From contig VIIQ02000133.1 in NCBI GenBank assembly GCA_007449985.2, positions 124,001 to 188,000 of the forward strand: DNA of 64,000 bases, given 5' to 3'. Both the position numbers and the translations under genes were made by a program. This stretch comes from Desmodesmus armatus. Lineage: Eukaryota; Chlorophyta; Chlorophyceae; Sphaeropleales; Scenedesmaceae. Every line of letters begins with the position of its first letter. Within the stretch, counting starts at the first letter, position 1. Of this stretch, positions 54,182 to 64,000 are shown one piece after another. Below the pieces are notes generated by a model, which was not told the DNA's origin, made no database searches, and was given only the letters and a program-made list of their open reading frames with translations.

Positions 54182-57100
54182 TCACCCCTGAAAATGTGCA
54201 CTGATCTTCTTGGACAACTGAAAGGCGGTCTGTGCCGCCTGCAGCAGCCGTTTCACCTGTACAGGAAGTTTGCTGGTACGGATCACAGGAATTGGCAACA
54301 ATCCAGCTGCCCTTCCAAGATCACACGGCAGCGCTGTCGCGTTGCTGTACTTCACAGCGTGCATCTCTTCTCTGCACTGCTGCTGTCCATCCTCCCCAAC
54401 AGAACATTGACCCAGGTCAGACCCTGCCTCCTCTCCTGCACTATCCCTGCTGTCACTCTCACTGCCACTGGTGTCACTGTCAGAACTGTCACTTGCAGTG
54501 CCACATTGTGTCTCAGCCCATTGCAAGTTAACCTGCCCAATGTCAAACTCCATTGCGGAGGGGTCCCTCACAGTTGCCAGCAGCTGTGTCTGGTCCACCG
54601 GCGTGCTGAGAGCCCAAATCCTGCAGGGCGGGAAAGCAAATATGTGCATGAAAACGTAACTAACAATGTAGGCTGTGTGTCGAACAAGTAGGCCATGATG
54701 AAGTGCCATTTACACATGATTTTGCAGGGTTCCCTCCTTATACGCTGTACACTGTATGTATGCTGCTTCAACATGGCTCAGTACGCGCCTGCACACCCTT
54801 TGGGAAACCCACACGGCTTATGGGGTACCAGCTTTACCAATACCAATACCAATAATAATACAGTGGACATCTGGCTTGTTACCTGCATCTGTCTGGGCAG
54901 GCCCTTACCTGCAGGGCTTGCTGCCATGTGACATGCAATGTGGCCAGAACTTTCCTGCAGCAGTCCGGTGCAGCCACAACAGGGGCCCAGAACCCCACGG
55001 GGCACGATGCACCATGCCTGCGGTGTATCACACAAAGAGAAGCGTTATGACGTTAACTGCAAACCCAAAGAGAAAGAGAGAGATGGTGGTGAGGACATAC
55101 CGCAGTAGTACACTAAGAGACAGGCGTGATACAAGTCAGGCAGCCGACGTTTTGTGGCAGAAATGGCCGCGGCAAGAGAGCTTACAAGCAACGAAGGGCG
55201 CAAAGCTGGGCTTGAGGTGACGCGTTGACTGGTACAGCATAGCTGCTGCTGGTGCTATTCCCCAAATTTGAAAACAGTCTGAATGCTGTCAACCCAGCAT
55301 GTCACATGGCATCACCTGCATGGGTTAGGCGTGTGGACTTGTCCCCTCCAGGCCTGGCCAGTGCCTGTAGAGGCATGTGAGGCACACTGTAGAAGTCAGA
55401 TGCCTTGCCTGCTAGGCTGAAGGCTATGGGGTAGGTGTCCTGCAGGGCACAGCATGCACAGCACACAGCACAGCGTATGTCATAGGTTTGTCACAGAGGC
55501 TGGTTCACTGCGGATGCAGGACACACAGGTGACCTGATGTGCACAGCTGGGCAGGCACAAAGACAACTGAATGCGCAGCAGCCAGTGAGGTTCGAGTACA
55601 AATTGCATCTGAACAACCTGCTCTTGCATGACGTCGCCACCAACTCACGCCCAGTCAACCCCACGAACCGCATTGAGTGCTAGCGCAATCTACATGCACG
55701 CACTTTGAACTGAACTCCTCACCTTGTCCCCCCACAGGCACTGCCCCACCACACCTAGCTCTGCCCATGCAATGCCGTCGTTGGAGTGGGTGTTGAGCAG
55801 CCACAGGTATTCAAGCACGTCCCGGTGGCGCACACGGTCCAGCACTTGCTCTTGCATGATAGTGCACCCGCAACAAGTCCAGCCCACCCCACAAACCGCA
55901 TTGAGTGTGCTGTGGTGAGGGCGTCCCCCAAGCATGCAGGTTTCCTCGCCTTGTCGCCCCACAGGCATTGTCCCACCACGCCCAGCTCTGCCCCTGCGAT
56001 GCCGCTGTTGGAGTGGGTGTTGAGCAGCCACAAGTACTCAAGTACGTCCCGGTGGCGCACACGGTCCAGCACAACCTGCCCTTGCGTTATGTTGCTACCA
56101 CCTCAAGTCCAGTCCACCCCACAAACCGCACTGAGTGTGCTGTGGTTAGTGCGTACCCCATGCATGCAGGTTTCCTCACCTTGTCCCCCCACAGGCATTG
56201 TCCCACCGCGCCCAGCTCTGCCCCTGCAATGCCGCTGTTGGAGTGTGTGTTGAGCAGCCACAAGTACTCCAGCACGTCCCTATGGCGCACACGGTCCAGC
56301 ACAACCTGCCCCGCCTCACAGGCCCTGAAGCTTGGGTCCACCTCCCAGGGCGTATCAAGCCCTAGCAGGCTGGTGTGGCAGCAGTGGGACAAGGTTGCGG
56401 CAAGCAATCAGAGCAGACGGATAAAGCAGCAGTGGGTGATCATGATTTGCTGAGGGTTCCAGGGGCTTCATTCCACCCTGCCGAGCTAAAAAGGCCGCCC
56501 CAAAAGGCCCAGTGGGTCTCTCCCACCAGGCGTATCAAGCCCTAGCAGGCTGATATGGTAACATGGCAAGAGTGCAGGCAGGGGTGGCAGCAGTGGGTGT
56601 TCGAAAATCAAGGTGTCGCAACTTTCCATCACCCTCACTAGCTGGGTCCACCTCCCAGGGGGGATCAAGCCCTAGCAGGCTGGCACGGTACCATCACATG
56701 TTGGCGGCAGGCAAGCAGGGAAGACGAAGGAAGCAGCAGTGACGTTGCGCTGCACTGTGCAGGGTGGCGTGTGTGGGGCCAACCTGCAACCCAGCCTGTC
56801 TGGGTGCTACTAGCCTCTCAGCAAGTTGATTGCCTAGCAAGGCACACTATGTTTATATAGGGGGCCGCGTAGGGTGCCGTTCTCCCCCCCCCCCCCTCAC
56901 ATACCTGTATATGGCTGGCTTCATCCATTGGTTTGTCCAGAAGTCAGGCCAGAAGATGCTGCCATGGGTGCGGAATGCCTCAGAGTCCAGCAGGGGTGTG
57001 GGGTCAGTCAGGGGGGTGTTGTCACTGTCCAGCATAATCACCTGACACAACAAGTAGAGCAGTTGGTTGGGCAGCACAGACATGCAGCCGCATGTAAGGA

Positions 57101-58268
57101 AACCTGTCAAGCGGAACACCAAGTGTGTACCTCATCTGACCCCTTGAATTGTGCTGCATTTGCAGGCTTGGCACAGACATGCAGCCGCATGTAAGGAAAC
57201 AAGAGTATTGACTGCACGTTGGGCAAGGATGCAAGTTCACGCTCTGCCAATCAAGTTGGGGACTGTACATGCCTTGCTCAAACACACCCGTTTCAGACAA
57301 ACTTACTGCCAGAAACTCTCAATCGTCTCTCACAAACTCACTGCCAGACTCACTTGGTCGAATGAGGTCACCCATACGAGGGCATGCACCTTGGCCTTAA
57401 ACCCAGTGATACGCCCAGGGGCCTTGTGGGGCTCAAGACCTTTGGCACCCGAGGGTGCCACTGCCTGTCCATCAAGGAACTTCACTGAGATGCCTGTGCC
57501 ATCTGCCAGGTGGTATATGATTGTTGCTGCTGTTGGGGCATCATACTCCTGGGGACCATAGTACACTACCTCTACCTACGTACGTACATGCACACACGTA
57601 GCATATGTCATATGTGTCAGATGTACTTGCATGTGGTGTGAGAGCAGAGGTGCTAGCATACCAACTACTAGTTACCTGTCAACTCTACCTACGGCATGCA
57701 TACATACAGTACATTGTCAGTGCGCTGACTTCCCCTTTCCACTCCTTGTGACACGGTTGGCTGCACGTTCTCTGTCTTGTCACGTGTGCGTACCGGCATG
57801 TGGTGTACATAGCGTGGTGCATGCATGTACTGTCAGCTGCCATGTCACATCATGGCGGAGAGGTTTAGGGGTCTGAGGTAGTGTGTGCACCCCAACACAT
57901 GCACTGTTGATGTTGATGACTAGCCAGTGCTTGCCTCTATGGCTGCAGGGCAGGTATTGGTTGCACGCGGTTGGTGACTGCAAGCACGACACACAAGCTT
58001 CACCATGTACTTGCGACTCAAGTACTAGTACTATCAGCAGTGACACACACTATGTAGCGCCGCCACACAGTCTCTCCCCCCCCCCCCCAAACACACCCCA
58101 ATTTTGGATGGATGATGCATTGGCTATATGCACTCCCTGTGTTTACACACAACGCACCGGCAGGGTGCAGCGTATGTCTGGGTGTGCCAGGAGTTTGAGC
58201 AGGATGTAGGCATTGCGGAACTGATTGGAGCCCCCAGCAACTATCAGTACACCACGACTGGGCTCCCG

Positions 58269-58311
<43 letters not shown>

Positions 58312-58619
58312 GGACTACCAGGTGCACTTGACAACAGTGCCCGCTTGGCAGCAGCACCGCTGCTCAGAGACTCGCGCAGGACTGCTACATCTTTGAGTAG
58401 ACTGAGAGCACTGCTTTCCTTTATCGTTCCTTTGAGAATTGCATCGAGTACGGCGGGAGGCAACTGCTGTTGTGAGGGAGTGTCACTGTTGTCACTGCTG
58501 GTGACTGCTGCTGGGGTGCTGCTGCTGCACACTGAATGATGGAGGACGGCCCAGCAGATGAGCACGAGAAAACAAGCAAGGTTTCTGGTTTTACTGCTGC
58601 TGACTCTTGCGAATAGCAT
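54182..58619 (-). CDS. Putative alpha-mannosyltransferase, MNN1/GT71-like, 558 aa
   Basis: Seven exons (58619-58158, 57569-57354, 57041-56905, 56369-56180, 55439-55316, 55017-54909, 54620-54182) sum to 1677 nt in frame. A short basic N-terminus and a hydrophobic segment at about residues 14-26 suggest a Golgi signal anchor. A Ser/Gln stem includes a poly-Gln run encoded by a CTG/CAG tract. Catalytic-domain hallmarks follow: RGVLIVAGGSNQFRNAYILL, VVYYGPQEY, the DxD metal site D231-S-D233 in VIMLDSDNTPL, GSIFWPDFWTNQW, GQVVLDRVRHRDVL, LWGDK-DTYPIAFSLAGK and a late LWLHR. The last exon adds a Ser/Asp-rich acidic insert. The family adds mannose to N- or O-glycans in fungi; the acceptor here is unknown. 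Exon 4 is flanked by multiple partial copies of itself. Confidence 0.9.
55723..56180 (-). repeat. Two tandem copies of mannosyltransferase exon 4 end in intron 4
   Basis: Units of about 227-230 bp start (plus-strand edge) at 55723 and 55950 and continue into real exon 4 at 56180. Each holds about 130 bp of exon 4 (LDRVRHRDVLEYLWLLNTHS to GQCLWGDK) in an open frame, plus the following intron. The copy at 55723 keeps a GTGAG donor; the one at 55950 has GCGAG. A remnant of a further unit lies at about 55615-55720. Confidence 0.93.
56515..56697 (-). repeat. Two copies of mannosyltransferase exon 4 start in intron 3
   Basis: The exon start phrase (plus strand GATCAAGCCCTAGCAGGCTG with its acceptor) recurs at about 56527-56560 and 56640-56697, upstream of the real exon on the minus strand. 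Confidence 0.88.
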
Positions 58620-59500
58620 TTTACTTGCACACAGCAGTCATTGAGGTGTTGGTTGCACCGTTCAAGCTCTTGGCAGTTGTCAGAAGAAGTTGTGTCAGAA
58701 ACATCAACCAGGTCGATAATTGCCAGGGTTAGTAAGGTTTACTACCTGCTCCATCAATGCAAGCAAGTGACACCATTCATGTTACAACTGTGTTCAAAAA
58801 TAAACCACCCCGGCATGTTGTGATCAGTGATCAGTGCAGAATGGTGGAGATCCGCAACCAGATCAAGCCAGACAATGATTACCTTGGGTATTGGGCACTC
58901 AAGTAGCCACAAACACTGTCATTGCTGCTCACCATGCTCAGCAGCACTAGCCAACCCATCTGGTGCACAAAAGCAAGCAGATTGCTTGATAGGCATATAC
59001 CAAGATGGTTTAAGGGACCGTATGGCAGCCGTAATGGTTACTGGGGCCGAGAAGGAGCATACAAGCACATGATAAGCTGGGCACAACGTGTTCAACGAGC
59101 AGTGTTTGTTTGACCGGCGCGGTGGCAGTGCAGTAACGCCCGGTTCTGTGCTGACAAAAAATGGGGGCCCTAAAACAAAGGAAACAAAGTCAGATCTCAG
59201 TCACAGCGCGCCCTCTCTCCGGAAGCAATTGACGTAGCCATCTGGACAGGATACACCCTGTAGAGTGGCACATTTGCTTCTTGTCGTTGCACACCAATTT
59301 TCTCCCCTATCGTCCTGTTGTTCAGAACAGCCTCAGGTTAACAAACTGCCCAGAAGCGTCCGATTCAGGGATTGCAGCAGTTTCAGCGGTCTTGCACTCA
59401 CAGTGCTGCAATTGTCCTCAGAATGGCGTAAGGTTTCGTTTCGGGAGTTGCCACGAGGGCTACGGCCACTCCCACGCCAAAGCGCTGAGGGGTACTGACC
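58620..59500. other. Divergent region between the mannosyltransferase and the kinase
   Basis: No recognisable exon or RNA. Presumed promoters of both genes. Confidence 0.4.
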
Positions 59501-62500
59501 ATGGCTGCCAGCGTGGCCTTTCACCCCCTGCCCAGCGTCTGCGGGTGCGTCTTGACCTTATCAGTCATACTGTATCGTCAGCAGCTGCTGGGAGGCGTGC
59601 AGCTGCCTCAGGGTGCTGAAGTGGCCCCTCTGCAGCGGCAGCAGTAACACCCTCAGCTGATTGTGCAGTACTTTAAGGTTGCTGCTGCTGCTTGCGCTGC
59701 CGTCTTTGCTCACAGAAGCCTCAACAACAACTGGCAGTCACGCAGCAGCGATGGTGCATACCAGCAGGCAGCAGGTAAGGGCAACATTGCCTTGCGGGGC
59801 AGGGGGTCTGTTTCTGTGCGTTTTCTTGGAACGCTCATCTCATCAGTACATTGTACAGGGTGTGTAGTTGCAGTAGCAGCAATAACAAAAGCCGCAGTGG
59901 CAGCTGTTGCACGTGGAAGTCTCAAAACACATGCAGCAGCGGCTTGCAGTCAGGGCCCCCGTCAGGCTGTCATTATCTGATGCAGCAGCAAAGCTTTTCG
60001 TGCTCGCAGCTTGAATCAGGCTGATCCCCTGATCAGTGAGACCTGACAATTATCAGAGAATATTCAGATGATTGATGGTTGTAATCCTATGTGTATTCAG
60101 CGTCTAGGACACCCCGTGTACCCGTCCCTTGGTATAGGCTGTGGCTGCTGTGGCTCAATGTTGCCTTGCACTTACCATGCATAGAAGGTGGGATGCACTC
60201 CATCCAGCAAGTGTCAGCCTCGGGGGGGGGGGGGGGGGGGGGCGTATGTGGGGGGGGGGGGGGGCTGCTTTGCCCGTCAGTGTTCTGAAGACAGGCTGGG
60301 CAATTGGAGCTTTGTTGAAAGAGCCTCCCCAACGGTTGTTTGCAGCATGGGTTGAATCGGGACTTGTCCAAGCCGCTTACTGCTCCAAGCACTGTGTGGC
60401 GGCAGTCAGTGTAACTACAGTCGACTAGTCGACGTCACCACCGCAACCAGCTGCATGGTGACCTTTGTCACAGACCCCTGGGAGGGGGGTGCAAGGTCCT
60501 TTTGTCTTTTCCATGACAGGGCCATGACCTGGTGGTAGCCGCTGATGTTCACAATGTTGAGCCGGCACCATCTGTAGTCACTGTATCTGACCCCTTGGCT
60601 TGTGCTGCTGTTGCAGGCCTTGAGCCTTACCCCACAGGCATATGGACACCTGAGTCACTCAAGTGTGACTTCCTGCCCCAGTAAGCAACGTCACATTTTG
60701 CTGAGCCAGCTGTGCCAGCAGTAGCACAGCAGCAGTGCCAGGAGCAGTAACAGCAGTAGCAGAATAGTGGTAGCGACACGCAGATGGAGTGTTGCACGCT
60801 GTGCACGAACTGCTAGGGGGATCAGGAGACCGCCAAAGCAGCTGCTGTCGTATGCGTATGGCAGCATTCGTGCGGCAGCAGCAGGAAAGTCGTCAATTGG
60901 CAGCAGCTGCCAGCTAACCAGTCTGTTGGCTTGCTCTTAGCTTACATCGTTGTGCTGCTGCTGTGCTGTGCTTGTGTTGCTGCTGTGCTGTGCTGTGCTG
61001 TGCTGTGTGGCCTGCAGGGGTGTCACTCGTGTGCTGGCTGTCACAGACAGGTGTCCCTTCAACATGCGCCTGCGGACAGAATGGTGAGCAGCAGCAGCAG
61101 CAGCAATGGCCGCAAACAGCAGTGTACAGCAGCAGCAGCAGCAGCAGCAGTGGCCGTAAACAGCAGCAGCAGTTGCTGCAGACAGCAGCAAGCAGCAGCA
61201 GCGCCCTCACACAGTCAGCAGCACGGGACCAAAGCCGCAACCAAAGCAGCAGCAGCAGGGAACAGCAGCAGGGTCTGTGCCAGCAGCACCAAGTGCTGCT
61301 TGAATCCATTTGCACCAGCAGCAGCGCTCAACATGAGCAGTGTTGATGTTGGGACATGATCTGTTTCAGTGGTTGAACGTGTGCTGTGCTGTGCTGTGCT
61401 GTGCAGGGCTGTGCGTGACTTTGTGTTTGTCAAGGAGATCGGCACTGGCAATGCCTCTACCGTCTGGTGAGAGGCACGGGAACACCAGCAGCAGCAGCAG
61501 CAGCAGTAGATTGTGGTCTGAGGCACAACAGCTGGGGTTTAGGAGCAGCAGCTGATGCAGCAGGGCGGATGCATGGGCTGCATTCACACAGCACAGACGG
61601 GACAAGGCAAGCACAGTTGCAATTATTGTGTGTGGCACGGCAAAGCAAAGGGTTTAGAGGCCTATGGGTGACTGGAGAGGTCCAGCAGCACAGCAACGTC
61701 CCAGCCATTGTGATTTGCTGCTGAGTGGCACAGTCATGACATGCTGTGCTGTGCTGTGCTGTGCACCCCCCCTCTCTCAGGTATGCATTCTGCAAGAAAA
61801 CGTCTCAACCGCTTGCCATCAAGACGTACAAGAAGCGCAAGCTGAGTCCCCTCAACAGGTGCCAGGTGGCACGAGAGATACACATTCACGCACAGCTCAA
61901 CCACCAAACATCATCGCACTGGTGAGGGAGGAGGGTGGGGGTTCGGAGTGGATGGGTGCCTTTATCTGGTTCTGTGGTGGGTGTGTGGTCGGGTGTGGGA
62001 GTACAGCTTGCCTGAGGGGCAGGTGTGCATGATACATGCGCAGCTGGCCCACCCAAGGCATTGCACTGGTTTGTGAGGGAGGAGCCGTGGGCTCGAGTCA
62101 CCAATTCTCTGCAGTGCTAGTACTAGCATGCACTATGCCTGTGTCTTTTTCCTTGTTACCATACTGACAAACCTGCTGCTGCTGCCACTGCTGCTGCTAC
62201 TGCTGCTGCCGCTGCTGCTGCCGCTGCTGCTGCTGCAGTATGCTGCGTTTGAAGACAATGACAAGGTGTACCTGCTGCAGGAGTATGCAGAGGGGGTGAG
62301 TGAACAGCAGACTGCCATGAAGTTGTGCAGTCACTTGTCAGCTGTTGATGCTGTCAAAGTCCGATCTTCAGTGAAGATGAAGAGCCATCAATGGATACAG
62401 CTTGGGCCGCATGCCCCACGCTACCACCATCACTTCGGACTAGTACATATATACCCATGTGTGTGCGTGCACGGTGTGTGGAGACTACCAGCTTGCAGCT

Positions 62501-64000
62501 GAGTCATGAATGCACGATCCTATACCTGGTGTGTGTGGCAGTTGCCATTGGTGGTGTTTTTGGGGGGGCTGGTCTTGTTTGCCGGTCTTGCTGCAGGTCC
62601 TTCTTGCAGGTGTGTCTTCCCAGTTCATCCCGTGTGGAGAGTACCGCTCAGCGGTGAAAGCATCCACTTGTAACTACCTCCCCCAAATATTTCCTCTGTC
62701 TCAGCGTTACTGCATTGGTCAAACATGTTACTCACATGTACCTTTACATGTTATGTAACGCTCGCAGGGTGACCTGTTTGACGACACGAAGCGCAGCATG
62801 GGTCGAATTCCCTTCGCCCCTGTCTTACTCACACATGTCACTCATATGTTACTCACATGTCACTCACATGTTATTTTCATGTTTATTTTATCTGCAGGGT
62901 GATCTGTTTGACGAGATGAAGCGCAGCATGGGCCGCATGCCTGAGAGTCAGCTGGTGACGTCAGTGCTGCTGCCCATGATGAGCGCTCTGCTGGCCATGC
63001 ACGCGGCAGGATTCATTCACAGAGACATCAAACCTGAGAATACCCTGTTTGCGGCAAACAGGGTGCTCAAGCTTGCAGGTGGGGTTCTTTGCGGGGGGGG
63101 GGGGGTGTCTTGGTGTGCTGGGTTGATCGAAAGGTGTAAATGTTGTGTAATGGCAGTGCTGGCGATGCATGCGGCAGGCTTCATACACAGAGACATCCAA
63201 CCAGAGAATACGCTGTTCGCAACAAACAGGGTGCTCAAGCTCGCAGGTGCGCTGCTGCTGCTGCTGCTGCTGCAGCAGCAGCAGCAGCGTGGTGGTTCTA
63301 AAGGTGGTAGCAGCATCGGTGGCAGCATGACCAGGGAGAGGCACCAACCCCCAGCTGCCAGTGCGTCAATTGTTGTTTAGAGTGTGTGTGGCTGTGCTCT
63401 CTGTGTTGCAGTCCAGCATGCGTGTTGCATCAAGCTGACACGCCCCGCTGTGCTGTGCTGCCCCCAGACTTTGGTCTTGCTGTCAACCATCTGCTGGAGC
63501 GTCCAGTCACACGACTGGGCACACTGGACTACATGGCACCAGAGGTGAATGGGGAGGGATGCAGAAGGGGGCCTTCATGGCTTTGAAAGTGCTTCAATGA
63601 GGATTGTAGGCATTTTGAGGCGGTAGGAAGGGTGCAGAGGGATGGGGGCTTGTAGAAGGGGGGCGGGCGTTGTCTGTGATTGCGTGAATATACTTCATGT
63701 GACTGTTGTTTGCCCTGGTAAGGTGGCCAGCGTGCATATGTGTGTGGTCTGCTGAGCTGTTCTTGAGCATCAGCAAAATGCAGAGTCGTTCCCACACCAC
63801 ATTGACCATGTGTGCTGCCGTCCTTTCTTAGCCTACATACACACACACATGTCGCTTGCAGACCATTGACTGTTTACGCTCACATCCTGCCCCCCCCCCC
63901 CCACACACACACAGGTGTTGGTGTGTCCCGACAAGCACCTCCCGTCTGACAACAAGGAGCGCAGTGACCTGTGGTACACTCCCGCAGTGGACAGCTGGGC
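59501..64000 (+). CDS. Aurora-like Ser/Thr protein kinase (partial at window end), with an apparent one-base deletion
   Basis: Well-supported exons are 60617-60680, 61018-61083, 61407-61466, 61781-61921, 62239-62295, 62898-63078, 63468-63544 and 63915-64000 (cut by the window). Catalytic landmarks are the Gly loop EIGTGNASTV, LAIKTYKK with the ATP lysine, HRDIKPEN, DFG in DFGLA, and LDYMAPE. After APE comes VLVCPDKHLPSDNKERSD, an insertion like that of algal Aurora-like kinases (CALK type), so that assignment is likely but not proven. Two small exons at 59501-59544 and 59716-59774 fit in phase as a possible N-terminus; these are tentative. In 61781-61921 the frame breaks at about 61904 (NHQ then out of frame, where NHxNIIAL is expected). 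One C seems missing from a CCC run, and exon phase agrees with this. Confidence 0.82.
62768..62805 (+). repeat. Copy of the kinase GDLFDEMKRS exon start in the upstream intron
   Basis: GGTGACCTGTTTGACGACACG... with its own GCAG acceptor repeats the start of the exon at 62898. Two substitutions change E-M to D-T, and the copy runs out after MGR. Confidence 0.9.
63156..63247 (+). repeat. Copy of the kinase catalytic-loop exon end in the downstream intron
   Basis: About 90 bp repeats LLAMHAAGFIHRDIKPEN through NRVLKLA with a donor-like GTGCGC. The frame is open, but the catalytic-loop Lys is changed to Gln (HRDIQPEN). It is followed by a CTG/CAG tract. Confidence 0.92.

Noticed and set aside
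60421..60434. TCGACTAGTCGA palindrome
   Set aside because: A 12-bp palindrome of this kind is expected by chance in 64 kb and has no associated feature.
60520..60616. Upstream extension of the kinase exon at 60617
   Set aside because: The frame is open from an acceptor at 60519, but the small exon at 59716-59774 fits only the 60617 acceptor by phase. I kept the shorter exon and regard the extension as possible.

Overview
The window is nuclear DNA of a green alga, most likely a chlorophyte near Scenedesmaceae/Selenastraceae. This is an inference from gene content: a plastid MEP-pathway enzyme, the ferredoxin:thioredoxin reductase variable chain, intron-rich genes with GT/AG borders, TGTAA poly(A) signals, GCA/CTG-rich coding sequence, and an F-box/LRR-like family of the type seen expanded in these algae. 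Nothing prokaryotic is present. Exon chains were built by hand from splice borders and phase; most sum exactly to an open frame.

Layout. 1-0.7 kb: last exon of ISPD (+). 2.3-11.6 kb: a 16-exon, 1750-residue coiled-coil protein (-). 11.9-14.1 kb: the Fanconi E3 ligase FANCL (+), divergent from it. 15.1-15.4 kb: FTR variable chain (-). 16.1-19.4 kb: a hexameric polyubiquitin gene (+) with an intron in every unit. 19.4-28 kb: a gene-poor island with an intact U6 snRNA gene, a truncated F-box/LRR gene, two nested inverted-repeat elements with 8-bp target duplications, an inverted partial copy of the U6 locus and a stray sorbitol dehydrogenase exon. 28.1-32.1 kb: MYND-finger protein (+). 32.7-36.2 kb: sorbitol dehydrogenase (-). 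37.3-41.3 kb: ribosomal protein S9/uS4 (+). 42.3-46.6 kb: GT4-type membrane glycosyltransferase (+). 47.4 kb: a 197-bp hAT-like MITE. 48.3-53.6 kb: ribosomal protein S16/uS9 (-) with a 3.9-kb satellite-filled intron. 54.2-58.6 kb: MNN1/GT71-like mannosyltransferase (-). 59.5-64 kb: an Aurora-like Ser/Thr kinase (+), cut by the window end.

The genes are unrelated housekeeping genes, not a functional cluster. What stands out is architecture. In at least six genes, introns contain partial copies of the neighbouring exon, and each copy keeps the splice border: copies of exon starts (with acceptor) lie in the upstream intron, and copies of exon ends (with donor) lie in the downstream intron. The polyubiquitin gene shows the same process at gene scale, with two intron types alternating A-B-A-B-A. 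Intron growth by tandem duplication across splice junctions appears to be a general feature of this locus and could also create alternative exons.

Two conserved genes (S9 and the kinase) each appear to lack one base inside a short homopolymer. This looks more like consensus error than biology.
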